Of a stretch of 45,570 bases of DNA, positions 1 through 8,155 are shown in pieces. This stretch comes from Flammeovirgaceae bacterium. Lineage in GTDB: Bacteria; Bacteroidota; Bacteroidia; Cytophagales; Cyclobacteriaceae. The DNA lies in the NCBI GenBank assembly GCA_002691385.1, contig NZHT01000001.1, positions 1 to 45,570 of the forward strand, given 5' to 3'. A model generated the notes under the pieces. It did not search any database. It had not been told where the DNA came from and saw nothing but the letters and a program-made list of their open reading frames with translations. Numbering within the stretch: the stretch's first letter is position 1; every line of letters begins with the position of its first letter. A program made the translations under genes and the position numbers.

Positions 1-207
1 TACTCTCGTTTTTCGAACAGTCTTTTCTGGCTGTTGCTCATGAAAATTGAGGATAGATTTAAGTTGATTCCATTGATGCTCTGGATCATGGTATTCAATA
101 GATTTTGCAAGTACCTCTTTGGCGCTCAGCAGACCTTGAGCATGAGCAAAGATTAAGCCTATCCAAAAAGTAAAGAAGATGATTAGAGACCTTATAAAAC
201 TTTTCAT
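1..207 (-). CDS. Secreted protein, N-terminal part (gene runs off the window)
   Basis: An open frame of 69 codons starts at the ATG whose complement is at 205-207 and continues past base 1, so only the N-terminus is visible. The first 23 residues are a signal peptide: MKSF, a hydrophobic run, then a cut site after AHA. The mature part begins QGLLSAKEVLAKSIEYHD and includes KSIEYHDPEHQW. That phrase resembles the start of secreted Bacteroidota proteins of the DUF6503 type, whose function is unknown; this match is from memory and the rest of the protein is missing. The gene is divergent from the SDR gene and shares a 145-base AT-rich intergenic region with it. Confidence 0.6.
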   Translation of the reverse strand, partial: MKSFIRSLIIFFTFWIGLIFAHAQGLLSAKEVLAKSIEYHDPEHQWNQLKSILNFHEQQPEKTVRKTRV

Positions 208-352
208 AACCAAATTTAAATGTTATACTATAAGTTATAAAAAATACTTAGTATCTCAATTTATAATATTTTGATAGATTCATTTATTTGTAAATATCTT
301 AAATTACTTTAAAACATTATTTAATAGTCTACATATGAATTACTCGGAGGGA

Positions 353-1264
353 ATGTTTAAGGATGACATCTTTAAAGGAAAGATAATAATTGTTACCGGA
401 GGAGGCACCGGATTAGGTAAATCCATGGCCACTTATTTTTCCAAGTTGGGAGCAAGTGTAATGATTTGCAGTCGAAAAATAGAGGTACTAGAAAAGGCAG
501 CGCAGGAAATTCATGAGCTAAGTGGAAATAAGGTGCTACCCCTAGTGTGTGATGTAAGAGATTATGATCAAGTTGAACAAGTAATTAAAACAACCCAAGA
601 AATGTTGGGGCCAATTAACGTTCTTCTAAACAATGCGGCAGGAAACTTTGTGAGTCCTACTGAAAGATTGTCTCATCGAGCTTTTGATACGGTAGTAGAT
701 ATTGTATTAAAGGGCAGTTATAATTTTACATTATGTATGGGCAAGGAGTGGATAGCGCAGAAAAATACAGGAACCATTTTAAATATTGTGACCACTTATG
801 CGTGGACAGGGTCAGGCTATGTAGTCCCAAGCGCAGCTGCTAAAGCAGGGATTTTGGCCATGACTAGATCTTTAGCAGTGGAATGGGCTAAGTATGGTAT
901 CAGAAGCAATGCGATAGCTCCAGGTCCTTTTCCTACTGAGGGAGCATGGAGTCGTTTGATGCCTGGTAAATTAAGAGAGAAGTATGATCCAGCCACCAAG
1001 GTACCTGTGGGAAGGGTAGGAGAGCATCAAGAATTGGCCAATTTAGCAGCTTATTTGATTTCAGATTTTTCTGCATATGTCAATGGTGAAGTGGTGACTA
1101 TCGATGGGGGAGAGTGGCTCAAAGGAGCAGGAGAATTTAATCAATTGGATCAAATTCCAGAGGAGCTTTGGGATGCCATGGAAATGGCTCGGAATAAATC
1201 AGCATCTAAACTCAAAATAACTTGGAATTATATCAAAGGGATGTATAAAATCAGAAAATTATGA
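353..1264 (+). CDS. SDR oxidoreductase, 2,4-dienoyl-CoA reductase-like
   Basis: A short-chain dehydrogenase with an N-terminal Rossmann fold: the nucleotide motif TGGGTGLG lies near the start, and NNAAG follows further on. In place of the usual YxxxK active site it has VVPSAAAKAGILAMTRSLA. This closely matches the VVPSASAKAG segment of mitochondrial 2,4-dienoyl-CoA reductase (DECR1), including PGP after the active-site lysine. The likely role is NADPH-dependent reduction of 2,4-dienoyl-CoA in beta-oxidation of unsaturated fatty acids; specificity is inferred from this segment. I chose the ATG at 353 (MFKDDIFKGK, 303 residues) because family members usually start there. An in-frame ATG at 335 would add six residues. 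It is monocistronic and convergent with the methyltransferase gene, 8 bases away. Confidence 0.85.
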   Translation: MFKDDIFKGKIIIVTGGGTGLGKSMATYFSKLGASVMICSRKIEVLEKAAQEIHELSGNKVLPLVCDVRDYDQVEQVIKTTQEMLGPINVLLNNAAGNFVSPTERLSHRAFDTVVDIVLKGSYNFTLCMGKEWIAQKNTGTILNIVTTYAWTGSGYVVPSAAAKAGILAMTRSLAVEWAKYGIRSNAIAPGPFPTEGAWSRLMPGKLREKYDPATKVPVGRVGEHQELANLAAYLISDFSAYVNGEVVTIDGGEWLKGAGEFNQLDQIPEELWDAMEMARNKSASKLKITWNYIKGMYKIRKL

Positions 1265-1272
1265 GCATCTTT

Positions 1273-1998
1273 TTAAACAAGTTTCATCTTCATTAGAATC
1301 TTCATGAGGGCATAATAAATAATACTTATTATCATTGAATACAACCATAGGTTAGGTTTTAGAGACCAATTACTCGTGGTGATTCCTATTTCAATGAAAT
1401 TAAATAACCAGAACAATGAAAATAGGGCGACAATACCATTTTTTTCGTTGAGTAGTATTTTTTTCCAATTAAAATTAGAGTTTGCAGATTTCCAAATAGC
1501 AAAATTGGGCCAAAATGCGGGTCTTGATGAAGCCCAGTCGAGGTAGGTGTCTCCGAATTTATTAATCAAAAATGCTTCTTCTGCAAACATGATGCGTTCA
1601 TAGTAAATCCAATAAATCAAGATAAAGGAGATCGTAAACCATAAATCTTGTATGAGAAGGCATAGGCCCAACCACATAAAGAAATTTCCTAAATAGAGAG
1701 GATGTCTTACAATGGAGTAAATGCCCTTAGTATTTAACACATTGGCCAGTTGTTCTTCTGTATTTCTTCCCGAAGTTAGATCTGCCGTATAACCTACTGT
1801 AATCAATCGGATAAATTGACCGAATAAGGCTACGAATAAGCAACTTAAGGCATAATAATGGTGGGTCATAAAGGCATTTGGTCCTTTAAGCTTCAGAATA
1901 AAAATGAGCAATGCTAGCGATAATATGATTAAAGGAAGGGTTCCTCTGTGTTTGAATAACAGATTACCTTGTTTATTAAGTTCTTTGGCTAAAGACAT
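1273..1998 (-). CDS. Integral-membrane methyltransferase, isoprenylcysteine methyltransferase (ICMT/PEMT) family
   Basis: A 241-residue protein with about five or six hydrophobic segments. It carries the family signature GIYSIVRHPLYLGNFFMWLG, the GxYxxxRHPxYxG pattern that binds S-adenosylmethionine in ICMT and phospholipid methyltransferases. A second conserved patch, EEAFLINKFGDTYLDW, follows. It probably methylates a lipid or lipidated substrate at the inner membrane. Bacterial members act on various lipids and the substrate cannot be told from sequence. It stands alone: the TolC gene upstream on the same strand ends 73 bases away, so co-transcription with the export operon is possible but not evident. 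Confidence 0.8.
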   Translation of the reverse strand: MSLAKELNKQGNLLFKHRGTLPLIILSLALLIFILKLKGPNAFMTHHYYALSCLFVALFGQFIRLITVGYTADLTSGRNTEEQLANVLNTKGIYSIVRHPLYLGNFFMWLGLCLLIQDLWFTISFILIYWIYYERIMFAEEAFLINKFGDTYLDWASSRPAFWPNFAIWKSANSNFNWKKILLNEKNGIVALFSLFWLFNFIEIGITTSNWSLKPNLWLYSMIISIIYYALMKILMKMKLV

Positions 1999-2062
1999 AT
2001 TTTAGATATTAAACTGCTTAAAGTTAATGAGAAAGCATGACAGGAGTTCAAACAATTCTATC

Positions 2063-2081
2063 AGAAGATTCTTAATCTTCT
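2063..2081 (-). terminator. Hairpin over the stop codon of the TolC gene
   Basis: A perfect 8-bp stem (AGAAGATT paired with AATCTTCT) with a 3-base loop that contains part of the TAA stop of the minus-strand TolC gene. It sits exactly at the 3' end of the three-gene export operon. No U-run follows it, so it is not a classical intrinsic terminator. It may instead protect the 3' end or assist Rho. Called from sequence alone. Confidence 0.3.
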
Positions 2082-3511
2082 TGATACAGCAATTCATCAT
2101 TAGAAAAATCATAAAGCGTTAATCTTCGCAATTCGAAGTAAGCTTTCCAGTAACTTCGAAGTGCTTCCAAATAGCTCCGCTTGGCTTCATCTTTTTCAGT
2201 CAGTGCAATATTTAAATTGGTTATATCTATTTTCCCAATTAAGTATTGATTCTGAGAAACATTGTATCTTTCCTGTGCAACTAAATCAGATTTTTCAGAA
2301 ATTTCTATTTGTGATTTCAACACTTCAAATCGGGCGACAAGTGTGGTTATTTCTTGAAGAAAACTTCGCTGATCTTGAGTGATTACATAAGATTCTAATT
2401 TTTTATTGGCCAAGGCAGTTTTCAAACTGGCTTTATTTCGGCCCCAATCTATTATGGGGATATTGAACTGAATGTTTAGTCTTTGCTGATTATTAGGCTC
2501 TTCAAAAGAATTTACGAAATTTTGGCCAGTTCCTGTCATGCCATAAGAGGCTGTCATGTCCAGTCGGTAGCGATTGTTTTTGGCTTTAGCGATTTGTTTA
2601 TCTGCTTCCAATTGTCTTCGTTCAAATGCTATAAAATCAGATCTATTGGCAGATGCATAATTGATAGCTTCATCTATGTTAACTTTTAAATCAGGAATTT
2701 GGTTGGGAATGATTAGAGAGAAGGATTCATCGAGACCTATAAAAGTTTTAATCTCCAATTCAGAGGATTGTAAATCCAATTTGGCCTGTGCCAATTGCTG
2801 CTTAGACCGGAGGAGTTGAAGCTCTACTTGTAAAAGTTTGTCTCTTGAGGTTGTTCCAATATTATATCTGCCTTTTTCTATGTTATAAATTGTATCATTT
2901 CTGACAAGATTAAAACTAGCAATATCATATCCAATTTGTGCATCTAGATAATCAAAAAAAAGTTCCACGGTTAAACTGGATATATATTCCATTTCTTCTA
3001 CATAGGAACGTTTAGATTCTTCATATCTCAGGGGTTCAGTCATTTTATCCCATTTCAACTGGTTGAATCCGATGATGGGTTGATCAATCCTAATATTGAT
3101 TAATGTACTGTTCCAGGAGCTAAAATTTTGTGGAATATTTTTCCATCGGTAAACATCAGAATTGATAGAAACCTGTCCTCCTGAAATAGCTAGTGGTTGT
3201 TGAAGGCTTAGATTAGCAGAAGTAAAAGTTTGTTCTTGCTCTTGGAACTCTATGGTACCATCGTCCAAGCGATTTTGGTTAAAGTCTCTATTATAACCAG
3301 GAGAATTACCTTGTAGTCTGAGTTGAGGATTATAATTGGATTGATAATATTTATATTGCCAATATCTATTTTCTTTCCTAGTTTCGGCTTCTTTGGATCG
3401 GGTAGATTGTATTTTTACTTTCTCAATGAGGTCCTCGAGTGAGTAGTTTATTTGTCCGTAGGATGATAGCCATCCAAAAGTAATCCATAATGTGACTAGA
3501 TATTTATTCAT
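2072..3511 (-). CDS. TolC-family outer-membrane efflux protein
   Basis: A 479-residue protein with a signal peptide (MNKYLVTLWITFGWLSSYGQ) and the TolC/OEP repeat pattern: long alpha-helical hairpins rich in Q, E and K with two beta-barrel segments. Landmarks include a central NIGTTSRDKLLQVELQLL and a C-terminal NQYLIGKIDITNLNIAL, the usual helix-capping motifs of OEP repeats 1 and 2. It forms the outer-membrane exit channel of the transporter encoded just upstream. The start overlaps the end of the permease gene by 8 bases, so the two are translationally coupled. It is one of two TolC paralogues in the window; the other (20895-22244) belongs to the RND operon. Confidence 0.9.
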   Translation of the reverse strand: MNKYLVTLWITFGWLSSYGQINYSLEDLIEKVKIQSTRSKEAETRKENRYWQYKYYQSNYNPQLRLQGNSPGYNRDFNQNRLDDGTIEFQEQEQTFTSANLSLQQPLAISGGQVSINSDVYRWKNIPQNFSSWNSTLINIRIDQPIIGFNQLKWDKMTEPLRYEESKRSYVEEMEYISSLTVELFFDYLDAQIGYDIASFNLVRNDTIYNIEKGRYNIGTTSRDKLLQVELQLLRSKQQLAQAKLDLQSSELEIKTFIGLDESFSLIIPNQIPDLKVNIDEAINYASANRSDFIAFERRQLEADKQIAKAKNNRYRLDMTASYGMTGTGQNFVNSFEEPNNQQRLNIQFNIPIIDWGRNKASLKTALANKKLESYVITQDQRSFLQEITTLVARFEVLKSQIEISEKSDLVAQERYNVSQNQYLIGKIDITNLNIALTEKDEAKRSYLEALRSYWKAYFELRRLTLYDFSNDELLYQED

Positions 3512-4850
3512 ATCTCAACGAAGTTATAGGGTTTTGCTTGGCTGCCTTTCTTGCAGGGGCAATACCGAAAATTAAACCAATCAATGTAGCAACACCAAAA
3601 GATATTACAATGGATCCAAAAGATATTATTGTGGGAATTTCAGCAAAGGTACTGACACCATAGGCCATCAAAACACCTATAAAAATGCCAATAATGCCTC
3701 CCGTAGCACTGATCATGATGGCTTCAAACATAAATTGAAAAACGATATCTTTCTTTTTTGCTCCAATAGACAGTCTTAGTCCGATCTCTTTAATTCGTTC
3801 CAATACGGAAGCTAGCATTATATTCATGATACCTATACCACCGACGAGGAGAGAGATTCCAGCTATAGCTCCTAAAACATAATTAAAAATATCATTGGTG
3901 CGTTGTTGTTGCTTTAGTAATAACTCGGGAATTTCGATCTCATAATCCACGACATCAAAATGTTTTCGTGCGAGCATTCGTGCTATGATATCGGCAGTAG
4001 CTGATAATTTTTCTGTTTCTGCTACTTGCAATACCAAACGATCCAACTGATGGTAATTGTTTGTGGCAATCTCATCATCATCTCCTTTTTCAATAATTGC
4101 TTTAGTGATGAGATCTCTGTTTTCATATCTGATCAATACGGTCTTAAGAGGTACATATACATCCATATTATAATCTCGTATGCCCAATCGCTTAATACTA
4201 TTTTTAGAAATAATCCTTTGCTCGAGAACTCCTATTACGGTAAGCCACTGGTTGCCACATTTTATTTTTTTTCCTATTGGGTTTTCTGAAGGGAAAAATT
4301 TAGCTTTTATAGACTTGCCAATGATGCAGACGGGCATCCCATTAATTAAATTTTGGTCGTTGAACATAGTGCCTTCCTCAAGTTCAAAATTAAAGAGTTT
4401 GAAATAGGGGGGGGTAACACCTACGAGTTTAGCAGATCTTCGAATTCCGTTATTCATGATGTAGGTATCCTTTACAATTTCTGGACTAATGGCTTGAATC
4501 CCAGGTAGTATTTGAGCAATAGAATTTTTGTCCCTTAATGTGAGTCCAGGAGAGTACTTTTTTTTTTCTTTACTGAAAGGGTCATTTTCAGAAATTTGTT
4601 CCTCTATTTGTGCAATAATAGGTTTGATCACAATATTGTTTAAACCTACCAATTTTATTTGATCAATAATCTCTTTTTGAGCGCCATTACCAATAGCAAG
4701 CATTGCAATTACTGCTGCTACTCCAAAAATAATTCCTAAGCCCGTTAATATAGATCTTACACGGTTGGAAAGAACAGCTTCAAAGGCAATAGTGAGATTG
4801 GCTATCATGCGTTCTTTTTCCGGAAAATCGTTTTTTATAGGAGGCTTCAT
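3504..4850 (-). CDS. MacB-like ABC transporter permease (FtsX/MacB_PCD)
   Basis: 448 residues with one N-terminal membrane helix (RSILTGLGIIFGVAAVIAM), a large periplasmic MacB_PCD domain, and three C-terminal helices in an FtsX domain with the coupling motif ERIKEIGLRLSIGAKKKDI. No Walker A or B motif is present, so it needs a separate ATPase. By MacAB-TolC analogy it powers substrate movement from periplasm to outside rather than across the inner membrane. A later ATG at 4806-4808 (MIANLTIAFEA) is an alternative start that fits the family better, but the longer frame is open. Two homopolymers interrupt the coding sequence: a run of eight C and a run of ten A (coding strand). Confidence 0.88.
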   Translation of the reverse strand: MKPPIKNDFPEKERMIANLTIAFEAVLSNRVRSILTGLGIIFGVAAVIAMLAIGNGAQKEIIDQIKLVGLNNIVIKPIIAQIEEQISENDPFSKEKKKYSPGLTLRDKNSIAQILPGIQAISPEIVKDTYIMNNGIRRSAKLVGVTPPYFKLFNFELEEGTMFNDQNLINGMPVCIIGKSIKAKFFPSENPIGKKIKCGNQWLTVIGVLEQRIISKNSIKRLGIRDYNMDVYVPLKTVLIRYENRDLITKAIIEKGDDDEIATNNYHQLDRLVLQVAETEKLSATADIIARMLARKHFDVVDYEIEIPELLLKQQQRTNDIFNYVLGAIAGISLLVGGIGIMNIMLASVLERIKEIGLRLSIGAKKKDIVFQFMFEAIMISATGGIIGIFIGVLMAYGVSTFAEIPTIISFGSIVISFGVATLIGLIFGIAPARKAAKQNPITSLRYE

Positions 4851-4865
4851 TATAAAAAAAAATAA

Positions 4866-6152
4866 TTATGATTTTGAATCTAGCTGTTTAGAAACTTTTG
4901 ATGTTAACACAGATAATCGAATGATATCTTGATTTTCCGCTTCTTTAACTTTACTTAAATAGACTTCATCTCCTAAGGTTAGACCTTCAATTATGATGGC
5001 TTCATCGCTATTTGTATCTCCAATGATTACTTCCTTTTTTATTATTTTAATACCTTGTTTTTGGTAAACGTATGTTATTGAGTCTTGATAATTGTAAAGA
5101 CATTCAAGAGGTATAAATAAGGCATCTTGATGTATTTTCGTGATGATTTTGTTAGAGGTGGTCATGGATGGCTTGATTAATTCATCTGTAGATAATAGTT
5201 CAATGCTCACTTTAAATACTTTGGCATCAGAGTTAGGTTTTTGTTCTCCAACATTGGCTACTCTGATTACTTTTCCTTGAATGCTTTTTTCGGGGAAAGC
5301 ATCTAAACCTATTTCAACTAGTTGATTTTTTTTAATTTTTCGTATATCTACTTCATTTACGTAGGTTTGAGATAACATCACAGACAAGTCTGGAAGTGTA
5401 GCAACTGTTGGATTCCAGGCGCTAATTTGCATACCAGGTTTTACTGTGCCTTCAAAATCTTTATAATAAATTAGCATCCCATCTTCAGGGGCATAAATCA
5501 TAAATTTTTGTGTCAATTCTTTTAATCCTTTAAGTTCTAGGCCTTGCTTTTTCAGTGAGGCCGTCACTTCGGTCATTTTAGCAATATTTTGCTTTTGCTT
5601 AATGAAATAGTTTTCTTTCGCTTGCTGATATGCTCTGGTTGCTTTTTCGACCTCAATTTTTGCTTTCTTGATCGTGGCAGGAGGTTCAAATTGGGATTGT
5701 TCTAAGGTCATTTCACGCTCCTCTATTTCATAGGATAGATTGATAAGGTCATCTCTAGACTGGCGCATTTGAAGGGTAGTATCTAGTTGGGTCTGAACGA
5801 ATTGTGATTGAATTTTGTCATACTCAATTTGATATTCACTCAGCTTGTTAGTGAGTTCTGATGCATCCAATCGAGCGACATAATCACCCTTTTTTACATA
5901 GGTTCCTTCCTCAATCATATCTTGAATTGTGACTTGCCAGATACGATGGGCTCTTAAGCCTTTAGGCCCTTGGATTTCTACTGAATACTTCGCTTCCAAT
6001 TCTCCTGTTGTAATAACATCAACAATAAAGACACCTTTTTTAACTTCTACGAGTATATTGTCACTGTTTTTTGAGGGCCTGCTGAGTAAGAAAAGGCCAG
6101 ATACAATTAAAATTGAAATGATAATACTAATACGGATATTTTTTTTATTCAT
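4866..6152 (-). CDS. Periplasmic adaptor protein, MacA/HlyD family
   Basis: 428 residues with an N-terminal membrane anchor (ISIIISILIVSGLFLL), a barrel-sandwich/lipoyl half (VKKGDYVARLDASELTNKL), a long coiled-coil hairpin from about residue 100 to 210, then the second lipoyl half (IYAPEDGMLIYYKDFEG) and a beta-barrel domain. The adaptor bridges the inner-membrane permease and the TolC channel. It is the first gene of a three-gene minus-strand operon, 15 bases before the permease. No ATPase gene lies within or beside this operon, although related Bacteroidota clusters often carry one. Confidence 0.88.
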   Translation of the reverse strand: MNKKNIRISIIISILIVSGLFLLSRPSKNSDNILVEVKKGVFIVDVITTGELEAKYSVEIQGPKGLRAHRIWQVTIQDMIEEGTYVKKGDYVARLDASELTNKLSEYQIEYDKIQSQFVQTQLDTTLQMRQSRDDLINLSYEIEEREMTLEQSQFEPPATIKKAKIEVEKATRAYQQAKENYFIKQKQNIAKMTEVTASLKKQGLELKGLKELTQKFMIYAPEDGMLIYYKDFEGTVKPGMQISAWNPTVATLPDLSVMLSQTYVNEVDIRKIKKNQLVEIGLDAFPEKSIQGKVIRVANVGEQKPNSDAKVFKVSIELLSTDELIKPSMTTSNKIITKIHQDALFIPLECLYNYQDSITYVYQKQGIKIIKKEVIIGDTNSDEAIIIEGLTLGDEVYLSKVKEAENQDIIRLSVLTSKVSKQLDSKS

Positions 6153-6205
6153 TTTTGGATATTTAATTCATATTTCGAAAAGATTAAATTTATATTTCTA
6201 ATAAA

Positions 6206-8044
6206 TTAATTCAAGCCATTTATCCAGAAAGACCTTAATTTATTTTCTTGCGGATCAGATTCATTTGAAATTATTAATTCATTGGGATATTTGTATTGAT
6301 AAGTTTCTGCCTTCGCCTTTCTTTTTATGATTTTAGTTTTACCTTTTATTTCTCGAATCAATTCGATCTTAACTTTTGAGCCATCAATTGTATTTTCTTG
6401 AAAATCTAAAAGCAGATTTCTCCAAGTGCTAAGGTTCAGTTCGTTACCATTTAGTTTATAAAAAACATCGTTTTCTTTAAAACCAATTTGAGTTCCAAAA
6501 GCATCAAGGTGATCGGTATCCAAAGCAATGATTTGATTGTTTTCGTTTAAACCCAATTTGAAATTGCCCCAATAGGCTAATCTCTTTTCACCACCTTCGC
6601 GTACTGATATTCCCGCGTAGGAGAGGTATTTTTCTACAGGCAAAGGTTCATTACCTTGAACATAACGACTGAAAAATGCACCAACTTCTGGATAAGTCAT
6701 TGTGGTGATGACATCGATGAATTCGCTATCTTTAAAGGCATTTTCTTTGCCATATTTTTGAGATAATTGTTTGAGAAGACCAATTAAATTTAATTTACCT
6801 TCAGAATACTTGATTAGGGCTAGGTCTAAGCACATTCCTATCAAGGCACCCTTTTCATAGACATTTCTATACATATCCTTAAACTCAGGATCAAGGATCT
6901 TTTGACTCATTTGAGTAAATGAAACCAGAGGATAGGCTGAGGCATTTGTGATTTTTTCTGCAATCTCTTTTAAAAAGGTTTCACTATCATAGAGCCCTTG
7001 CTGCACTTGCATATTTATAGAATTATATTCGGTCACCCCCTCATAAAGCCATAGGTGCTGTGACATCTCAGGATTGATATAATTAAAATTATGGATTTGT
7101 TCAGAATGAATACCTAGTGGGGTAATGATATGAAAAAATTCGTGTGCAGCTACGTCTCTTACAAATTGTGGTAATTGATCAGCCACTGATTCCGGGAGCG
7201 TATAAAAAGAGGAGTAAGAATGCTCCAATGCACCCATGCCTTTTGATAAACTTTGGTAGTCCATGAGGTATATAAGATAGGCATATTTTTTTACCGGCAA
7301 GATTCCTCCAAGATAATTACTTTGTGCTACTATTAAGTCTTCAATATTCCCCATGATTTCGTGTGCACTTACGACTTTTTGTGGTGAAAATACTGAAATG
7401 AGAATCTCAGCACCTGCTATATTTTTGGTTAATGTATCAGGTTGATTGTACATAATAGGACCATCTACTAAAAAATGATAATTTGCAGCGAAATATAGAT
7501 CAAGTGTATCGTTTAGGATGTTCTTTTCCAATGCGGTAGCACCAAAAGTATCTTTTGAATGGAGGATACGGAGTTCAAAGGGAATATTTTTATAGCCATC
7601 AATGTATCCAATGATGCCAAAATTGTTGAGTACAAAAACATTTCTTTCGGCTTCAAAACTAGTACCGCCAGGCTCAAAAATAAAATTTTCATCATAGCCT
7701 TTCATGCGGTCAAAAGTATCATCAATCCAATATTCAACACGACTAGGCTTCCCTAAAATGAGCCACTTATTCACTGAAATTTTAGATATTGCAAGTGGAT
7801 CACCTAGGTGATTAAAAGCATCAAATTTATGTATAAATCTCCCAAAATCTGAAATTCGGTAAGTTCCAGGTACAATCTTTGGCAAATGAAATTCTACCGT
7901 ATCCTCTTGTATGTCAGGTAAGTTAATCACTACTTTCAACCGATCTTTTTTCGAATCGGTGAGATTTAGATTGATTCGGTAAGAATCTTGGGCTACAGTA
8001 TAGAAAATTTGAATCGAGGCGAATACAAAGAAAATTATTTTCAT
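6206..8044 (-). CDS. Secreted M61-family (glycyl aminopeptidase-like) metallopeptidase with PDZ domain
   Basis: 612 residues with a signal peptide (MKIIFFVFASIQIFYTVAQ). The zinc site HEFFH lies near residue 301, and the glutamate ligand is in LWLYEGVTEY some 50 residues later, both in the M61 arrangement. The N-terminal half is the M61 beta-rich domain (DTVEFHLPKIVPGTYRISDF). A PDZ-like domain near the C-terminus (TQIGFKENDVFYKLNG) probably binds peptide ends. It likely works in the periplasm or outside the cell, cleaving peptides. It is on the same strand as the adaptor operon, 53 bases upstream of it, but a functional link is not evident. Confidence 0.88.
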   Translation of the reverse strand: MKIIFFVFASIQIFYTVAQDSYRINLNLTDSKKDRLKVVINLPDIQEDTVEFHLPKIVPGTYRISDFGRFIHKFDAFNHLGDPLAISKISVNKWLILGKPSRVEYWIDDTFDRMKGYDENFIFEPGGTSFEAERNVFVLNNFGIIGYIDGYKNIPFELRILHSKDTFGATALEKNILNDTLDLYFAANYHFLVDGPIMYNQPDTLTKNIAGAEILISVFSPQKVVSAHEIMGNIEDLIVAQSNYLGGILPVKKYAYLIYLMDYQSLSKGMGALEHSYSSFYTLPESVADQLPQFVRDVAAHEFFHIITPLGIHSEQIHNFNYINPEMSQHLWLYEGVTEYNSINMQVQQGLYDSETFLKEIAEKITNASAYPLVSFTQMSQKILDPEFKDMYRNVYEKGALIGMCLDLALIKYSEGKLNLIGLLKQLSQKYGKENAFKDSEFIDVITTMTYPEVGAFFSRYVQGNEPLPVEKYLSYAGISVREGGEKRLAYWGNFKLGLNENNQIIALDTDHLDAFGTQIGFKENDVFYKLNGNELNLSTWRNLLLDFQENTIDGSKVKIELIREIKGKTKIIKRKAKAETYQYKYPNELIISNESDPQENKLRSFWINGLN

Positions 8045-8063
8045 ATCAAAAAAACAAAGGTCT

Positions 8064-8135
8064 AATGTAGTTTAGATTGACCATTTAGCTTTTGTTTTGA
8101 TCAAAAAATTTATGAATGGTAAGTTAAACTACGTT
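8064..8135. repeat. Imperfect inverted repeat with an inner palindrome between typA and the M61 gene
   Basis: The left arm at 8064-8082 and right arm at 8118-8135 share the perfect 8-mer TAAACTAC and GGT ends in inverted orientation, about 15 of 18 positions matching. Between them lies the perfect 12-mer palindrome TTTTGATCAAAA at 8095-8106. It fills most of the 111-base gap. No U-run follows on either strand, so it is not an obvious intrinsic terminator. It could be an mRNA structure at the typA 3' end or a protein-binding site near the M61 promoter. Confidence 0.4.
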
Positions 8136-8155
8136 AAAATTGACGGTAAACTTAA

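Noticed and set aside
346-351. GGAGGG before the SDR ATG at 353 as a Shine-Dalgarno site
   Set aside because: It is one base from the ATG, too close for pairing, and other genes in the window lack such sites.
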